64,000 bases of DNA, from the NCBI RefSeq assembly GCF_037392515.1, contig NC_090280.1:61889504-61953503 (forward strand), in the 5' to 3' direction. This stretch comes from Haliotis asinina. Its lineage: Eukaryota > Mollusca > Gastropoda > Lepetellida > Haliotidae. Shown here piece by piece: positions 33,601 through 43,699 of this stretch; position 1 is the stretch's first letter, and each line of letters opens with the position of its first letter. A program made the translations under genes and the position numbers. Under the pieces are notes generated by a model. That model had not been told where the DNA came from and ran no database searches. It saw only the letters and a list, made by a program, of their open reading frames with translations.

Positions 33601-34157
33601 GAAATCATTCGTTATGAGAATTATTTGTATGTTGTTTTCTTCTCCTTTTTAAATTGTCTTTCTCTTGATATATCTGTCGCTATTTCAAGTGCTTTTATTG
33701 TTCAATTTCGCATCTTTGCAAAAAAATTTTCTCGCCTTTTCTATTATTGTCCCGTTATTTAAGACATGAGCTCGTTTCTTCCCGTAACTTGGACATCAAT
33801 AACTGAAGTAACACAACAAACACATATGGTGGCGGTAGCGGTGGCGCTAGTGCTTGTATTGCTTGGGAAGGGTTGAGGTGGAAGGTGATGCAGATGGCGG
33901 TGATGAAGATGCAGGTGATGCAGGTGGCGGTGATGAAGATGCAGGTGATGCTGGTTGTGAGGGTGATGGTGATGCTAGTGGCGGTGGTGATGGTGATGCT
34001 AGTGGCGGTGGTGACGATGATGGTGGCGGTGGTGATGGCGATGGTGATGCTAGTGGGGGTGGTGCAGGTCATGGTGCTGATAGTGACGATGATGATCATG
34101 TAACTTTTCTGTTTCAGAGACAGGCGTTGGAAATTTCAAACCTGCTTGCTCCACTGA
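27678..34157 (+). CDS. DPT: Dermatopontin-like secreted matrix protein, gene 2 (five exons)
   Basis: Exons are 27678-27686, 28630-28825, 32675-32806, 33235-33358 and 34118-34157, all GT-AG, giving 166 aa. Exon 1 encodes only MLT, which splices to TGFLLLSLVSVVTS to complete a signal peptide; the mature chain probably begins YVNDFDKPLLFQCP. Three repeats end in EDRRHRF, EDRQFKFYCC and EDRRWKFQTC, with eight cysteines at the same places as in gene 1. The third repeat opens with an unusual NYLNWWDKKLTFRVP. Dermatopontins act outside the cell in matrix assembly. Intron phases and the 132- and 124-nt exons equal those of genes 1 and 3. Intron 2 (3.8 kb) has been enlarged by a SINE and repeats relative to gene 3 (0.9 kb). 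No disabling change is seen. AATAAA is at 34188. Confidence 0.88.
28145..28277 (+). mobile_element. tRNA-type SINE, very old, in intron 1 of gene 2
   Basis: 'gggtagccaagtgcctaaagagttgg', 'gaagcccatttctgatgttctcctccttgatatggcaggaata' (shared with the paralogous copies), and 'aaactcactcactg'. Copies at 48286-48419 and 49695-49837 occupy equivalent positions, so it predates the duplications. Confidence 0.55.
29117..29382 (-). mobile_element. SINE (second family), near full length, in intron 2 of gene 2
   Basis: It runs from (GAGT)n through 'agttttacgcggcactcaacaatatcccagctatatgg' to 'gggaccttcacaggtc'. The paralogous intron of gene 3 lacks it, so it inserted after the duplication or was lost there. 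Confidence 0.8.
30887..30982. repeat. Inverted repeat, 26-bp arms
   Basis: The arms at 30887-30912 and 30957-30982 match at 24 of 26 positions (AATACCATTTT-Y-ATTAAAC-...-GTGAA). The spacer of 44 bases also contains gagtgaa/ttcactc-like text. It lies in intron 2 of gene 2. Confidence 0.75.
31946..31990. repeat. Interstitial telomere-like tract (CCCTAA)n
   Basis: About seven hexamers of CCCTAA/ACCTAA/TCCTAA type. The animal telomere repeat TTAGGG is therefore read on the minus strand. It sits within intron 2 of dermatopontin-like gene 2. Confidence 0.85.
33012..33170 (-). mobile_element. tRNA-type SINE in intron 3 of gene 2
   Basis: In reverse it shows 'gggaatcgaacccgggtctttggcgtcacgag' (B-box region) and 'gctgtcaccactacgctacc' (A-box region), with 'agttttacacctcttttagcaatattccag' as the tail. 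The equivalent copy in gene 3 is at 51614-51767, so it predates the duplication. Confidence 0.8.
33868..34085. repeat. GGTGATG-type minisatellite in intron 4 of gene 2
   Basis: Repeats of 'ggcggtgatgaagatgcaggtgat' and 'ggtgatgctagtggcggt' fill the 3' part of intron 4. An Asp/Gly/Ala/Ser-rich frame crosses it but is not needed for the gene. Confidence 0.85.
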
Positions 34158-34187
34158 CAAAAACGTGGCACTCACATGTAAACAGTG

Positions 34188-34193
34188 AATAAA
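34188..34193 (+). promoter_or_regulatory. Polyadenylation signal, dermatopontin-like gene 2
   Basis: AATAAA lies 31 bases after the stop codon and is conserved in gene 3 at 52750-52755. Confidence 0.75.
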
Positions 34194-34954
34194 TTCAGAG
34201 GACCATAGCCCTACCTTTGATTCGTTTCTGTGCCATTTAACTTCTCCGAACCTTCAGGGTCTTCCCGTGCGTGTGTAATGATCAGCGACTATTTTAGTGT
34301 GTGAGTTAAAATCTAAGTCACATCAGTAAGTACCGGGGTCTGTCTTTCCCACACGGGCAGATGGTGAAATCTAAATCCTTTGGTATTCCAACCGGAATAC
34401 AGCCAGTTACATTACGTACAACACCGATAGATCCATACAAACGGATCCAAGGATGATGGCCAAGTTGCCAGCGCCACTGACATTGAATCCAAGACTGTCT
34501 CCTCCAGAATTCCTGGCATTACTTCCATTTCCACTGCTGAGGCCAAGGTTATATTCACGGTTCTGGCGTATATTTAACAGCAGAACCATTCCATCGTCCT
34601 TTGTTGGTTTGTTGGTTACCGAATCACGTCGACACAGCAGGTAACACAGAGGCCGAGGCTGCCGCTAAATCAGCTCATTACCAACCATTATCTTCAATAC
34701 TGATCCTTTATAGTGATTTCAAACACAATGTCAAATGTTTTACCCAGGACCCTGTGCGAAACGGTGAGACACCTAAGTAGGGAGACATAAATGTCACGAA
34801 CTGAAACAGTTCGCTACATCTTCTACGTCTGTTATTCAAGACGTGATGAGGCAATTTTACGACGGTGTCCTGTTTGCCACAGTCGGTTTATCCATGACTA
34901 TCTGCTGAAAACGTAGGGAAAGGGACCTCATATGTTTGTCTCTTGCAAAGAAAT

Positions 34955-35450
34955 GTTCACATTAAACCACAGGCAAACTGTAGCGCAAATGGGTTGCACA
35001 GCATTGAGAAAATGACATGTCTTACATGCGAGCGAAGCGTGCAAAGGTTGTCAACGTACTTTCCTCAATTCGGGTCAATGAATATTTTTATATCAAAATA
35101 AACTATCGCCACCATCAAGGGTATACACCCAAATCATCACTGTGTTGTTCTTTCACATTTGCGACCCCACGTTGAACAATTACTCACGTGAAATATTTTA
35201 CATTCAACATTTTAGGCGCAACTTGTGGTATATCAGACCGTTCTTCGCCTCCATTACCCCCTCCAGCTTCCGTAGCAAAGGAGTAAAGAAACAGGAGGGG
35301 ATTATTCCATATGGAATGCTTACAGTTACCTCCCCTGCTTCATTCGCCAATTACGCCAGAAGTGTTTTATGTAGATCAACAACACAGGGGTTCAGTTGCC
35401 ACAGGGCAAGTGACTTCAGGAAAGTAACTTTTCCTGACTAGGTTTCCACT
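34955..35450 (+). repeat. Interspersed repeat with a conserved ORF, copy 1
   Basis: It starts at 'ccacaggcaaactgtagcgcaaatggg' exactly where duplication similarity ends. Other copies are at about 36050-36400, 39360-39640 and 39650-40170 (all reversed) and about 55705-55935 (forward). A frame at 35142-35441 (RPFFASITPSSFRSKGVKKQ) has a clear counterpart at 39756-39986 on the other strand (RPFFASIPPSSFRVNGVKEQ). Confidence 0.7.
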
Positions 35451-35531
35451 TCCCCTGATTTTATGACACAATGTTTGATGTTAATGTTTAAGGGACTATT
35501 TATCGAAGAATTATAAATTTCAAAGAATGAT

Positions 35532-35779
35532 GACCCGTGAACGTCCCGGGGTAGAATAGGCCTTCAGCAACCCAAGCTTGCCATAAGAGGCGACTATGCT
35601 TGTAAGAGGCAACTAACGGGATCGGGTGGTCAGGCCCGCTGACTTGGTTGACACATGTGGTCGGTTCCCATTTGCGCAGATCGATGCTCATGCTGTTGAT
35701 CACTGGATTGTCCAGACTCGATTATTTACAGACCGCCGCCATATGGCTGGAATATTGCTGAGTAAACTCACTCACTCAC
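35532..35779 (+). mobile_element. SINE (second family) with 12-bp target-site duplication
   Basis: TCAAAGAATGAT at 35520-35531 is repeated at 35780-35791. The 248-bp element begins GACCCGTGAACGTCCCGGGG and ends in (ACTC)n. It confirms the ends deduced at 2802-3078, in the opposite orientation. Confidence 0.9.
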
Positions 35780-36049
35780 TCAAAGAATGATAGCTCTACG
35801 TTATTATTATTGCGAAATGTTATAGCTACATTTATTTATGGGCAGATATGAAGTGAAATCCAAGTTCATTTGCAGTTTAAAACCATAAGTGAAAATTATC
35901 TAGTAGTCCACGGACACGTGAGATACCATTATTTGATTGTCCGAAATAATACTGACTTGTCCCAGGTGTCGGGCGATGGGGTTTTTTAACCCCCGCAATA
36001 GCAACGACAGACTAGAGAAATAACCTGCAACAGCTTCATGATAAAATTA

Positions 36050-36400
36050 GACAATATGGTAGTTCTTTTTCATTTCTGCTTATTCCTGTTCCGTCACTCT
36101 AGCTAGCAGGGGTAATGGAGGCGAAGAACGATATAAATACTACGAGTGGCGCGTAAAATGTTGAATAAAGCATATTTGTCGTGAGTAATTATTAAACATG
36201 GGGTAGGAAATCTGGGAGCACAAGCAGGTAAGGAATGGAACTGTACCTTTTATGGTGGTGATATTTTATTTTGACATAAACAGTATTTTCCGGTCAGAAG
36301 CGAGGGAAGTACGTTTGCATATAATAAGACTTGGCATATTCTCTGTGCTGCGCAACCGCATTTGCATTACAGTTTGTCTGTGATTAAACATATTCTGCTA
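36050..36400 (-). repeat. Reversed copy of the 34955-35450 repeat
   Basis: 'gttccgtcactctagctagcaggggtaatggaggcgaagaacg' (diverged), 'aaaatgttgaataaagcatattt', 'tttatggtggtgatattttattttgacat' and 'cgcatttgcattacagtttgtctgtg' match in order. Confidence 0.65.
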
Positions 36401-36514
36401 GACTGCATGGACTTTTCAATAGCGAGGTTGTCACATTATCTAACTAGCAAGAAAGGTCTAGGCATTGAAATAGCCAAGCTTTAACAGTCATCAAACACAA
36501 TGCTGGATTAATCA

Positions 36515-36770
36515 TTCATCACCACTCGCTCCTTTCCGTAACCTCAAAGAAGACTCGTTCCCCTCTTAAAGCTTGTTATGTGCGAAAATACGAGAAACCA
36601 ATCAGAACACGCGTAATGGATGCGCTGCTTTGATAAAAATAGTTCCAGCTTAATTAATTCCTTTATAGCAGTATGTTATTGGGTAAAAACATCTTGAAAA
36701 ACATCTATCGTCATATTGAAAGTACTAAGTACGTAGCCAACAGAAATGTGCTGTGTAATGTGAAGGTTTT
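36515..36770. repeat. Interspersed repeat, copy 3 (see 3560-3900)
   Basis: 'ccactcgctcctttccgtaacctcaaagaagactcgttccc', 'gttatgtgcgaaaatacgagaaaccaatcagaacacgcgtaatg' and 'tcgtcatattgaaagtact' match the earlier copies. Confidence 0.55.
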
Positions 36771-36919
36771 GATAAAAAAAATCTGCAAATGACGGTGAGA
36801 GATTCAAACACACGCACGTGTTTCTTAAAACGGCGCTCACCGAGTGTTTTTCTGATGACCTTGTGGAATTATTGTGGTGATTGTACGTGAGCTTCCAACA
36901 CATTTAGAACAAGTAATTA

Positions 36920-37790
36920 CGAGTTTCAAAACAATCGTATTATATCTGTATGTAACTAATCAGCCACAATCTTTATACTAAGCAAATATTTCACATCTCT
37001 GAAAATATTTTAATCTGACTTTGTTTTGGTAATTCATACATTTTTCGGCGAATTCACAAGAAATTCCACTTGGGGCATGACAACAAGGTTCAATTAGAGA
37101 AATATTTGCAATTTTTTAGTTTCTGCTTTGAGATTTAACGTAGTTGGGGTTTTTTCATAAACTGTTTGCATATTCAATAAAACAAACCCCATTTGTGATT
37201 ATCAAAGCCTTTTCAAAAATATAATTGGAAACATCTGGTAGTAATTACGTCAGAATATGTCTCCGATACCTATATCTCCTTTTTGAGTTGTATCAAGGAG
37301 GAATAATTCTTCAAAATAGATCTAGATAAGCAAAAGCCAAACAGCAATACATTTTATGAGTACTCCACTGATATTTGTTCCACTGTAATAAAATATGGAA
37401 TGGGGTTATTTTTCCTGAAGTAGTTCTCATGTTACTACGCTAATATGAAATCCTTCCAGCCGGTCGCTATTCGACTTGTCCTGGTCATTGTACGTGCTCC
37501 TCCAGTAGTTTCGGGAAATCTAATTTTGTAACTTTCCTAGTTTCAAAACAGCAATATAATATCTGTATGCAACTAATCAGCTGCTACTAATCACATTGGG
37601 CACATATTTCACATGTCTGGGAATATTTCAGTCTGACATGTTTTTGGTCATTCATATATTTCACAACGAATTCATTTAAAATTCCACTTGGGGTATGGCA
37701 GCAAGGTTACAGGAATGTTCCGTTTGAGAAAATACTCTCAGTTTTTAAGATTGAGACATTTGGTAATAATTACGTTAGAATATATCTCTA
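36920..37790. repeat. Diverged repeat with internal ~610-bp direct duplication; related to 56960-57310
   Basis: Segments 36920-37110 and 37535-37725 resemble each other ('ttcaaaacaa...', 'tatctgtatg.aactaatcag', 'aattccacttgggg.atg.ca.caaggtt'). The middle part ('atattcaataaaacaaaccccatttgtgattat') recurs at about 57045-57310. Confidence 0.5.
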
Positions 37791-37796
37791 ACAAAA

Positions 37797-38140
37797 GTGG
37801 TACCCGTGAAGAGCCACCTCCTCGTGGTGGGTGCTGGGTAACGCTAGGTGCTCTTCTCTCGTGTAGACCCGCGTCAGAATGTGTCCACAACACGCCATTG
37901 CTGGTCATAAGAGGCAACCACATCGAGCAACCTGTTTGCCCTGGTTTGCGTTCCGTGTCGATGGAGGACGGTAGTCTGGTGGTTGAGGGCAGTGAGAGCT
38001 TGAATAGTTGTTCCTTTTGCTCAACACACCACTTTGGCCCTTACTTCACCTACACGGATGGTAGAATCGGCTGGTCACGCCATGCCCTGCGCATGGAAAT
38101 TATTTTCGATGATTTAGAAACGCACACAACAGCGTTTTGT
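37797..38140 (+). mobile_element. Probable 5' region of the Jockey-like LINE
   Basis: The block begins 'gtacccgtgaagagccacctcc' and lies immediately before the endonuclease remains. I recognise this block as typical of the 5' end of molluscan LINEs, but that is from memory. A 176-codon frame crosses its first half without known similarity. Confidence 0.4.
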
Positions 38141-38209
38141 ATGTTGATTTTGTATGTTTTAACAAGACATGTAATCATTTTGCCTCGAGTCCTGTGCCCA
38201 GAAGGCGGA

Positions 38210-38685
38210 ATACCATAAGGTGGACTTATCAATCTTTTCATTTTTCATGCTGGAACATATCATCCGGGTATTCTTGGTGCTGCAATCTGCAGGAAACACA
38301 TTTGAAGGAAACATATAACGTTCGATGCATATCATTCTTTCTCACCTTCGGGTGACAGGGCCATTGGTGGATCTTCAATTCTTGTCAAGCAGAGTGGTAT
38401 TCATAGCCCGCTAACACTTAAAACCAATCTTCAAGCCGTTGCAGTGAGATCCACTCTTCATATTGCATTTACAAAATGTTCTCTGTATATTCCGTCTTCT
38501 TTAACACTTAACCTGTCTGATCTTCAAGCTCTCTATGATCAACTTCCGAAACCCTGCATTATAATGGGTGATCTTAATGGCCATCATCCATTCTGGGGTG
38601 GTGCAAATGCTAACACTAAGGGCAAAACACTGGACGATTATATCTCCAACAATGATTTGTGTATATACACAATTTTGTGGAAGTG
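38210..38685 (+). pseudogene. Jockey-like LINE, AP endonuclease relic
   Basis: The remains of an apurinic-type endonuclease are visible in two frames. LQETHLKET (the conserved Gln-Glu-Thr motif) is near 38290. In a second frame GDRAIGGSSILVKQSGIHSP leads to CIIMGDLNGHHPFWGG near 38560, the Gly-Asp-Leu-Asn motif of LINE endonucleases, and then GKTLDDYISNNDL. Family endonucleases are about 220 residues; roughly 140 are recognisable here. The frameshift near 38330 and the loss of the N-terminus make it non-functional. A further 'GSDHFPTI'-like segment follows near 38685, as expected of the domain's C-terminal end. Confidence 0.75.
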
Positions 38686-39359
38686 ATCACTTTCCAACGA
38701 TACTATCAGAAATATTTCCAGTTGATTCTCCATCTTACACACGATAGATTTTTTCCAAAGCTGATTGGTCCTAATGAACATGTAAAATACGACGCGAATG
38801 TTTCTTGGATATGGCTGATCCTGCTCATGTGTTTTAGACGTTTAAACTGAAATTCCTGATGAGTGTATACCAAGGTCCTCAAAAGCTCCACATGTATGGA
38901 AGCCGTGGTTTAATGCAGATTGTAAAATGCTGAAAAAAGCAAGGAAAAGGGCAGAGAAATTATCACCCAACTGTCCACAACTTAAATAAATTTGCAATAT
39001 TAAAATTAATGCAAAGGTACGTCGTACCTTCAAGCATAAAAAACTGCAATCTTGGAGGAACTATAGTTCCTAAATAAATTCACGCACGCCCAAATCCAAG
39101 GTGTGGAACTTGATTCAGAGAATAAATAGCAAAGGTGCAAATTGGCCGTTCACCATCTTAATTTAATAACTGACACATCTAAAATAGCAAATTGGCGAAA
39201 CTCTTGCCAAACAGTCATTATCGACAAATTATGTTCCAGAGTTTCAGAGGTATCAGAAACGGCAGGGAAAAAACTTAATTTCGATTCAAATAACGATGAA
39301 GATGATAATGACGTGTTTTCATTATAGGAGCTACTCACAGCTCTTGAGCAAGGTCATGG

Positions 39360-40170
39360 CGCTTAAAATGTTGAATAAAACATATTTCACGTGAGTAATT
39401 GTTAAATATGGCGTTGGAAATCTGAGATCACAACCTAGTCTGGAATTTGGAGTGTACCTTTGATGGTGGCGATATTTTATTTTGACATGAAAAATGAAAA
39501 ATACTTTTTGATCCGAAGCGAGGGAAGTGTGTTGCCAACCTTTGCTCGTTTCGCTCGCATATATGAAGACTGGCCATATTCTCTACGCTACGCAACCGCA
39601 CCTGCGCTACAGTTTGCCTGTGATTGAACGGAGTGACGGAACATGAATAAGCAGAAATTAAAAAGAAATACCATATTGCCTAATTTTATAGTGAACCTGT
39701 TGGAGTATTTGTCTTATCTGTCGTCGCTATTGTTAGAATTTTCGTCACATATATTCTACATAAAAGTGCTTCTGGCGTAATGGGTGAATGATGCAGGGGA
39801 GGTAACTCTATGTATTCCATACATAATACGACCTTCCTGTTCCTTCACTCCGTTGACCCGGAAGCTGGAAGGGGGAATGGAGGCGAAGAACGGTCTGATC
39901 CACCTTGAGTTGCGCTCAATATGTTGAATAAAAAATATGTCACGTGAGTAATTGTTCAACATGGGGTTTGAAATGTGAGAGCACAACCCAGTGAAGTAAT
40001 GGGTGTATACCTTTGATGATAGCGAGATTTTATTTTGACATGAAAACTACTGGTCGAACTGAAGCGACGAAAGTACGTTGCCAACATTTGCTCGCTTCGC
40101 TCGCATGTAGAGAAGACTAGTCATTTTCTCTATGCTGCGCAGCCCATTTGCGCTACAGTTTGCCTGTGAT
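39360..40170 (-). repeat. Two adjacent reversed copies of the 34955 repeat, interrupting the LINE
   Basis: Copies at about 39360-39640 and 39650-40170 each contain 'aaaatgttgaataaa.catatttcacgtgagtaattgtt' and end with 'cgctacagtttgcctgtgat'. They separate the LINE endonuclease part from the reverse-transcriptase part. Confidence 0.7.
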
Positions 40171-41010
40171 CCAAGGTTTTAAATGATTCAATCGATGGGT
40201 CACTTTTTGTGGATGACTTCAACATTTCCTGTCGTTGTAAAAATATGCATACTGTTGAACTCCTATCAAAGTTGTAAAGGAGGCCAAGTTCTTAGGTTTG
40301 ATTTTCGATTCTCATTTAACCTTCTTACCACACATTAAAGGTCACATGCAACGTAAAATACAACTTTGCTGATTCTGATACCTTTCGGTATGCAATTACC
40401 GAAACAAATCATCAAAAATGCCAATTCAACCTATAAAGTTGATACAAAACGCGATGAAAAAAAGCCCGCGAAATCGGAGTTCAAATGATTCACTAAATTT
40501 CCCCCAGCGCCTGGGGGAAAAGTGGTTTCAACAGCTGCGCTGCCCTGTGCCCATAACACATGCGCAGTGAATAGATTCGCGGAGCTTGAAACAGTATGCA
40601 TACCCGGAGTATGAGGTCGTAAGCAGGTTTCGTACACAAACAAGTAAATAATCTACTCGTTACGTAAAACAAATGTTGATTGTGGTTAAATCTCACATTA
40701 AATCCCTTAAAGCTAAATGCCCGATTTGTTGAAGGTTGTTTCCAACTCAAAGTGGGGAAGGGACCAAACTACCCTCTTACACCTATACCGATCACTGGTC
40801 CGTTCAAAACTCGATTATGGCTCCACCGTATATGGTGGAGCCTGCAAAAGCAACCTTAAACTTCTTGATTCTGTCCACCATCAAGGTCTAGGACTTTGTC
40901 TTGGCTCTTTCAGACCTTCTCCCGTTGACAGTCTATACATTAAGACAGATGAATCATCTGTTACACAACGCCGTATAAAATTGTCTTTACAATACATTAC
41001 CACATCATAG
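40171..41010 (+). pseudogene. Jockey-like LINE, reverse-transcriptase C-terminal relic with nested insertion
   Basis: Near 40190-40230 the frame reads SIDGSLFVDDFNISCRCKN, which contains the RT catalytic Asp-Asp pair (VDD). KFLGLIFDSHLTFLPHIK follows, and an insertion at 40340-40693 interrupts at the following Lys codon. The frame resumes with SLKAKC, then an open frame 40717-41007 contains LLKVVSNSKWGRDQTTLLHL, RSLVRSKLDYGSTVYGG and LLDSVHHQGLGLCLG. These are hallmarks of the region after the RT palm in Jockey-like elements. The RT fingers and palm N-terminal to VDD are missing, so the element is dead. Confidence 0.8.
40340..40693. mobile_element. 354-bp insertion into the LINE with 9-bp target-site duplication
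   Basis: CACATTAAA occurs at 40331-40339 and again at 40694-40702; deleting the interval restores the LINE frame. The inserted sequence starts GGTCACATGCAACGT and ends TTGTGGTTAAATCT. No clear terminal inverted repeats and no ORF were recognised. Its class is unknown. Confidence 0.8.
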
Positions 41011-41613
41011 TCCAATAAGTATAATGGAGACATGCGTATGTCTGTGTATGTCAAAATGTAACCCGTGTGCGCAGTCGCTAAGTTCTATCGGACGTCGAAG
41101 GAAAGTTTCAGGTCAGTGTGAACGTAAAGGAACTTCGAATGAAACATCACAATGTCTGATCTTGCTAGGGGAATGTTTTGAATTTCCGATGCGATGAGTA
41201 GAATCCACGACTGGACTGTCAAGTACAAGCCACCATCGTAAATCTTCATTATTATTATTGGATTCGTTGACAAACATAGGCGGAATCCATTACAAGCCGA
41301 GCTGATTATTTTCTGACACAACAGATGTACGAGTGCGGTTTTTGACCAGATGACGGCCCGATCGATATTAAGGATTTCCGAAACACCAAAAATGCAGTTT
41401 GTGTCGAACTTCATACACTGACTTGAATGAGTACAGTTTTACGAAATAATTCAAGCCGCAATTTTCTAATAGGCGGTGGCTCAGCGGAACAAGCCTTCAC
41501 GTCGAACACGCGGCTTAATATATTACTAGAAGCGTTTGATGTTTTGCTGTCCCCCGCCTTGATATTGCTCACGATCCGGGTTAGAATTGATCCTCAGCAA
41601 CCGATGCTTATGG

Positions 41614-41690
41614 TAAGAGTGAGTGAGTGAGTGAGTGAGTGAGTGAGTGAGTGTTTAACGTCACATCGGCAATATTTCAGCCATAACGAG
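41614..41690 (-). mobile_element. (GAGT)n tail and 3' end of a third repeat family
   Basis: (GAGT)n is followed by 'gtttaacgtcacatcggcaatatttcagccata'. The reverse complement recurs at about 44155-44220, and a decayed copy lies at 9002-9140. The tail resembles the tails of the two SINE families. Confidence 0.65.
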
Positions 41691-41878
41691 AACCATTAAT
41701 ATTATACATAATAGTGAATGGTAAAAAATCTATCAACGAAGGACACTGAAACAACTAGATTATCACAGATAGACATTTAAAACTAGTAATTAAATGTAAA
41801 ACAGTTTAACTAAAGAGGACGATACAATATAAAACGGGCTATATAGACCGCCAACAAATGATGGTAAATTACCATCAG

Positions 41879-41998
41879 AGGCAACTATGGGGATCGGATG
41901 GTTAGACTGACTTGTTTAACACATGTCATCGCTTCCTAACCGCGTTGATTGATGCTCATGATGTCAATCACGGGATTACCTTGTCTAGACCCATCAAT
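41879..41998 (+). mobile_element. SINE (second family) fragment
   Basis: 'gaggcaactatggggatcgg', 'ctgacttgtttaacacatgtcatcg' and 'gatgctcatgatgtcaatcac' match the sense strand with substitutions. Confidence 0.5.
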
Positions 41999-42079
41999 AG
42001 AAGAAGCGCCGTGATATTGCCTGTAGGCGTATGGCGTTTTAATACCGTTTTATATAGAGAGAGAGATATAAAAAGGGCT

Positions 42080-43030
42080 AATAGCTCGCCAACAAGTGAA
42101 GGTAGATCACCATACTAGGGATCATGGGGACTTACAGTGCCTTTGCTATTTTGGACGAACCCTAGTTAGATTTACCCCATCCCTTTCGACGTTAGCGATT
42201 GTAGATAAATCTAGCCATAAGCTGAAATAGCATACACCGTATGATTAGATAATATGCTAAGTGTAAATTTACTTTGACTGTTTTAGGACTTACGTATCTT
42301 CTCATGAGGACAATAATTTGACAATACTTTAGCCCATCTTTGAGGATATAGCCACTAGCAATCTCAGTTACTCAGCTAATCTCAGTCCAAACTACCAGTC
42401 ATAAAAAGCACATTTATTTACATATAAATCAAAACTTACCAATCAGTTCTGTCTCTTTTAAGTATTCAATGATGACAAGGTAATAAAAATTGTAATAGAT
42501 ATCCTTCAAATATTTTGATATCGAAATATGCATCCGGTGTGATGGAAAAAAATAGGAAAAGAACATACCGTGGTGTGAAAAGCAAAGTGTGTCATGTTTA
42601 CACACCCATGAAGAGGAACGAACGGCATCTGGTGGTCACGCTCTCTCAGGTGCCTCGTGCGTGTATACCAGAACTCTGGTAACAGGTTTATAACACCTTC
42701 CTGATATTACCACTGCCAGCCAAATAAACATTCCGGATTTGACAATTCGAGAAAGCATTATGTTTCACAAATTACCGCATATATAATTAACTTGGGATTT
42801 TTTTTCGACGAAGTGAGAATTGTGAGATCACGGAATATTTTTATGATTCATATTCTGAAAATATTGTCCCTCATAAACTCTGGGATTTGTGTTCATGGTA
42901 ATTAAACACTTGAAAGACCTGCGGCTATTTCCAGCATCAGCATGTTTCTCTTATTGTGGTAACAGTTCACTTTGTAGAGAAAATATGAATTAGCAATATT
43001 ACACAACGTTGGTGTTTCTGGACTCGGACT
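42080..43030 (+). repeat. Interspersed repeat, right copy (see 22230-23330)
   Basis: It runs from 'aatagctcgccaacaagtgaagg' to 'ttggtgtttctggactcgg', collinear with 22230-23330 and partly with 9180-9810. Confidence 0.6.
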
Positions 43031-43054
43031 CAAATGTTTGTCTAAACAAACTGA

Positions 43055-43106
43055 CTTTTTGTTTGTTTGTTTGTTTGATTGATTGATTGTTTGTTTGTTG
43101 TATAAA
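43055..43106. repeat. (GTTT)n/(GATT)n microsatellite
   Basis: Tetramers of GTTT interrupted by GATT. It directly precedes the reverse SINE at 43099. Confidence 0.9.
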
Positions 43107-43295
43107 AAGCGAATTCTGCTATATTCTAGCGATATGGTGCCAGTCTATAAACAAAATGTGTACCAGACAGTCCAGTGATCAACAGCATGAGTGTCAGTCT
43201 ACGCAACTGTTATAGGATGACACGTGTCAGTCAAGTCGGCGAACCTGACCACCCAGTCCTGTTAGCCGTTTCTTGAGAAGCATGAGTTGCTGAGG
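43099..43295 (-). mobile_element. SINE (second family), paralogue of 23452-23630
   Basis: 'cagacagtccagtgatcaacagcatgag', 'caagtcggcgaacctgaccaccc' and 'aagcatgagttgctga' in reverse family order. Confidence 0.6.
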
Positions 43296-43699
43296 AGAAT
43301 AAAATATGCAGCAAATCTGTATGTAATTCTTCATTCTGTGTGCGTGTGTACTGGTCATATATTGAAATGAATGGAACCATATGTACAGGGCGATGCTCTT
43401 TTCGTTTCCTTTCTAGTCATCATATATGCAATTTTATGGTGAGGAGTTTAACGTCCCATTTAATGTTCCACTCAAATTATATATCCAGCATGTGCTGGAT
43501 TTATAGTGCTAGCTCAACCATGTCGCATTTCACAAGAATATGCCACTCAGACACATTATACTGACTACGAGCAGACCTACCATCAAGGATCTTTTTACCG
43601 CTGTTGCTTCTCATTTAGTTATTGGTTTTTTAAAAGAAATTGATTTTTTGGTTGAATTTTAAGTAATATGTTCTGTAAATAGATGTACTTTAAATATTG

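Larger units (their letters stand above)
22230..34955. repeat. Left block of a collinear ~12-kb segmental duplication
   Basis: Successive landmarks recur in the same order and orientation in about 42080-54083. They are the 22.2-kb repeat, a reverse SINE (23.45/43.1 kb), 'acgacaggtcgtaatgttacg' (23.95/44.74 kb), the tail of the Tc1 relic (25.5/45.97 kb), a reverse SINE (25.77/46.27 kb), 'caatgaactctttgtagatc' (26.85/46.48 kb), dermatopontin genes 2 and 3, and finally 'tcggtttatccatgactatctgctgaaaa'. Similarity stops abruptly at about 34955 and 54083. The left edge is approximate. Confidence 0.8.

Noticed and set aside
33854..34192. 112-codon acidic Gly/Asp/Ala/Ser-rich ORF
   Set aside because: It lies in intron 4 of dermatopontin-like gene 2, runs over the acceptor in the wrong frame, and is a minisatellite translation.
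37688..38218. 176-codon ORF upstream of the LINE endonuclease
   Set aside because: Spans a repeat junction and the probable LINE 5' region, with no known motif; treated as non-coding.
40431..40643. Minus-strand ORF inside the 354-bp insertion
   Set aside because: The insert shows no transposase-like features and the ORF is short and unsupported.
41085..41414. 109-codon minus-strand ORF after the LINE
   Set aside because: No recognisable similarity on either strand, no repeats or motifs; its length is within chance for AT-rich DNA.
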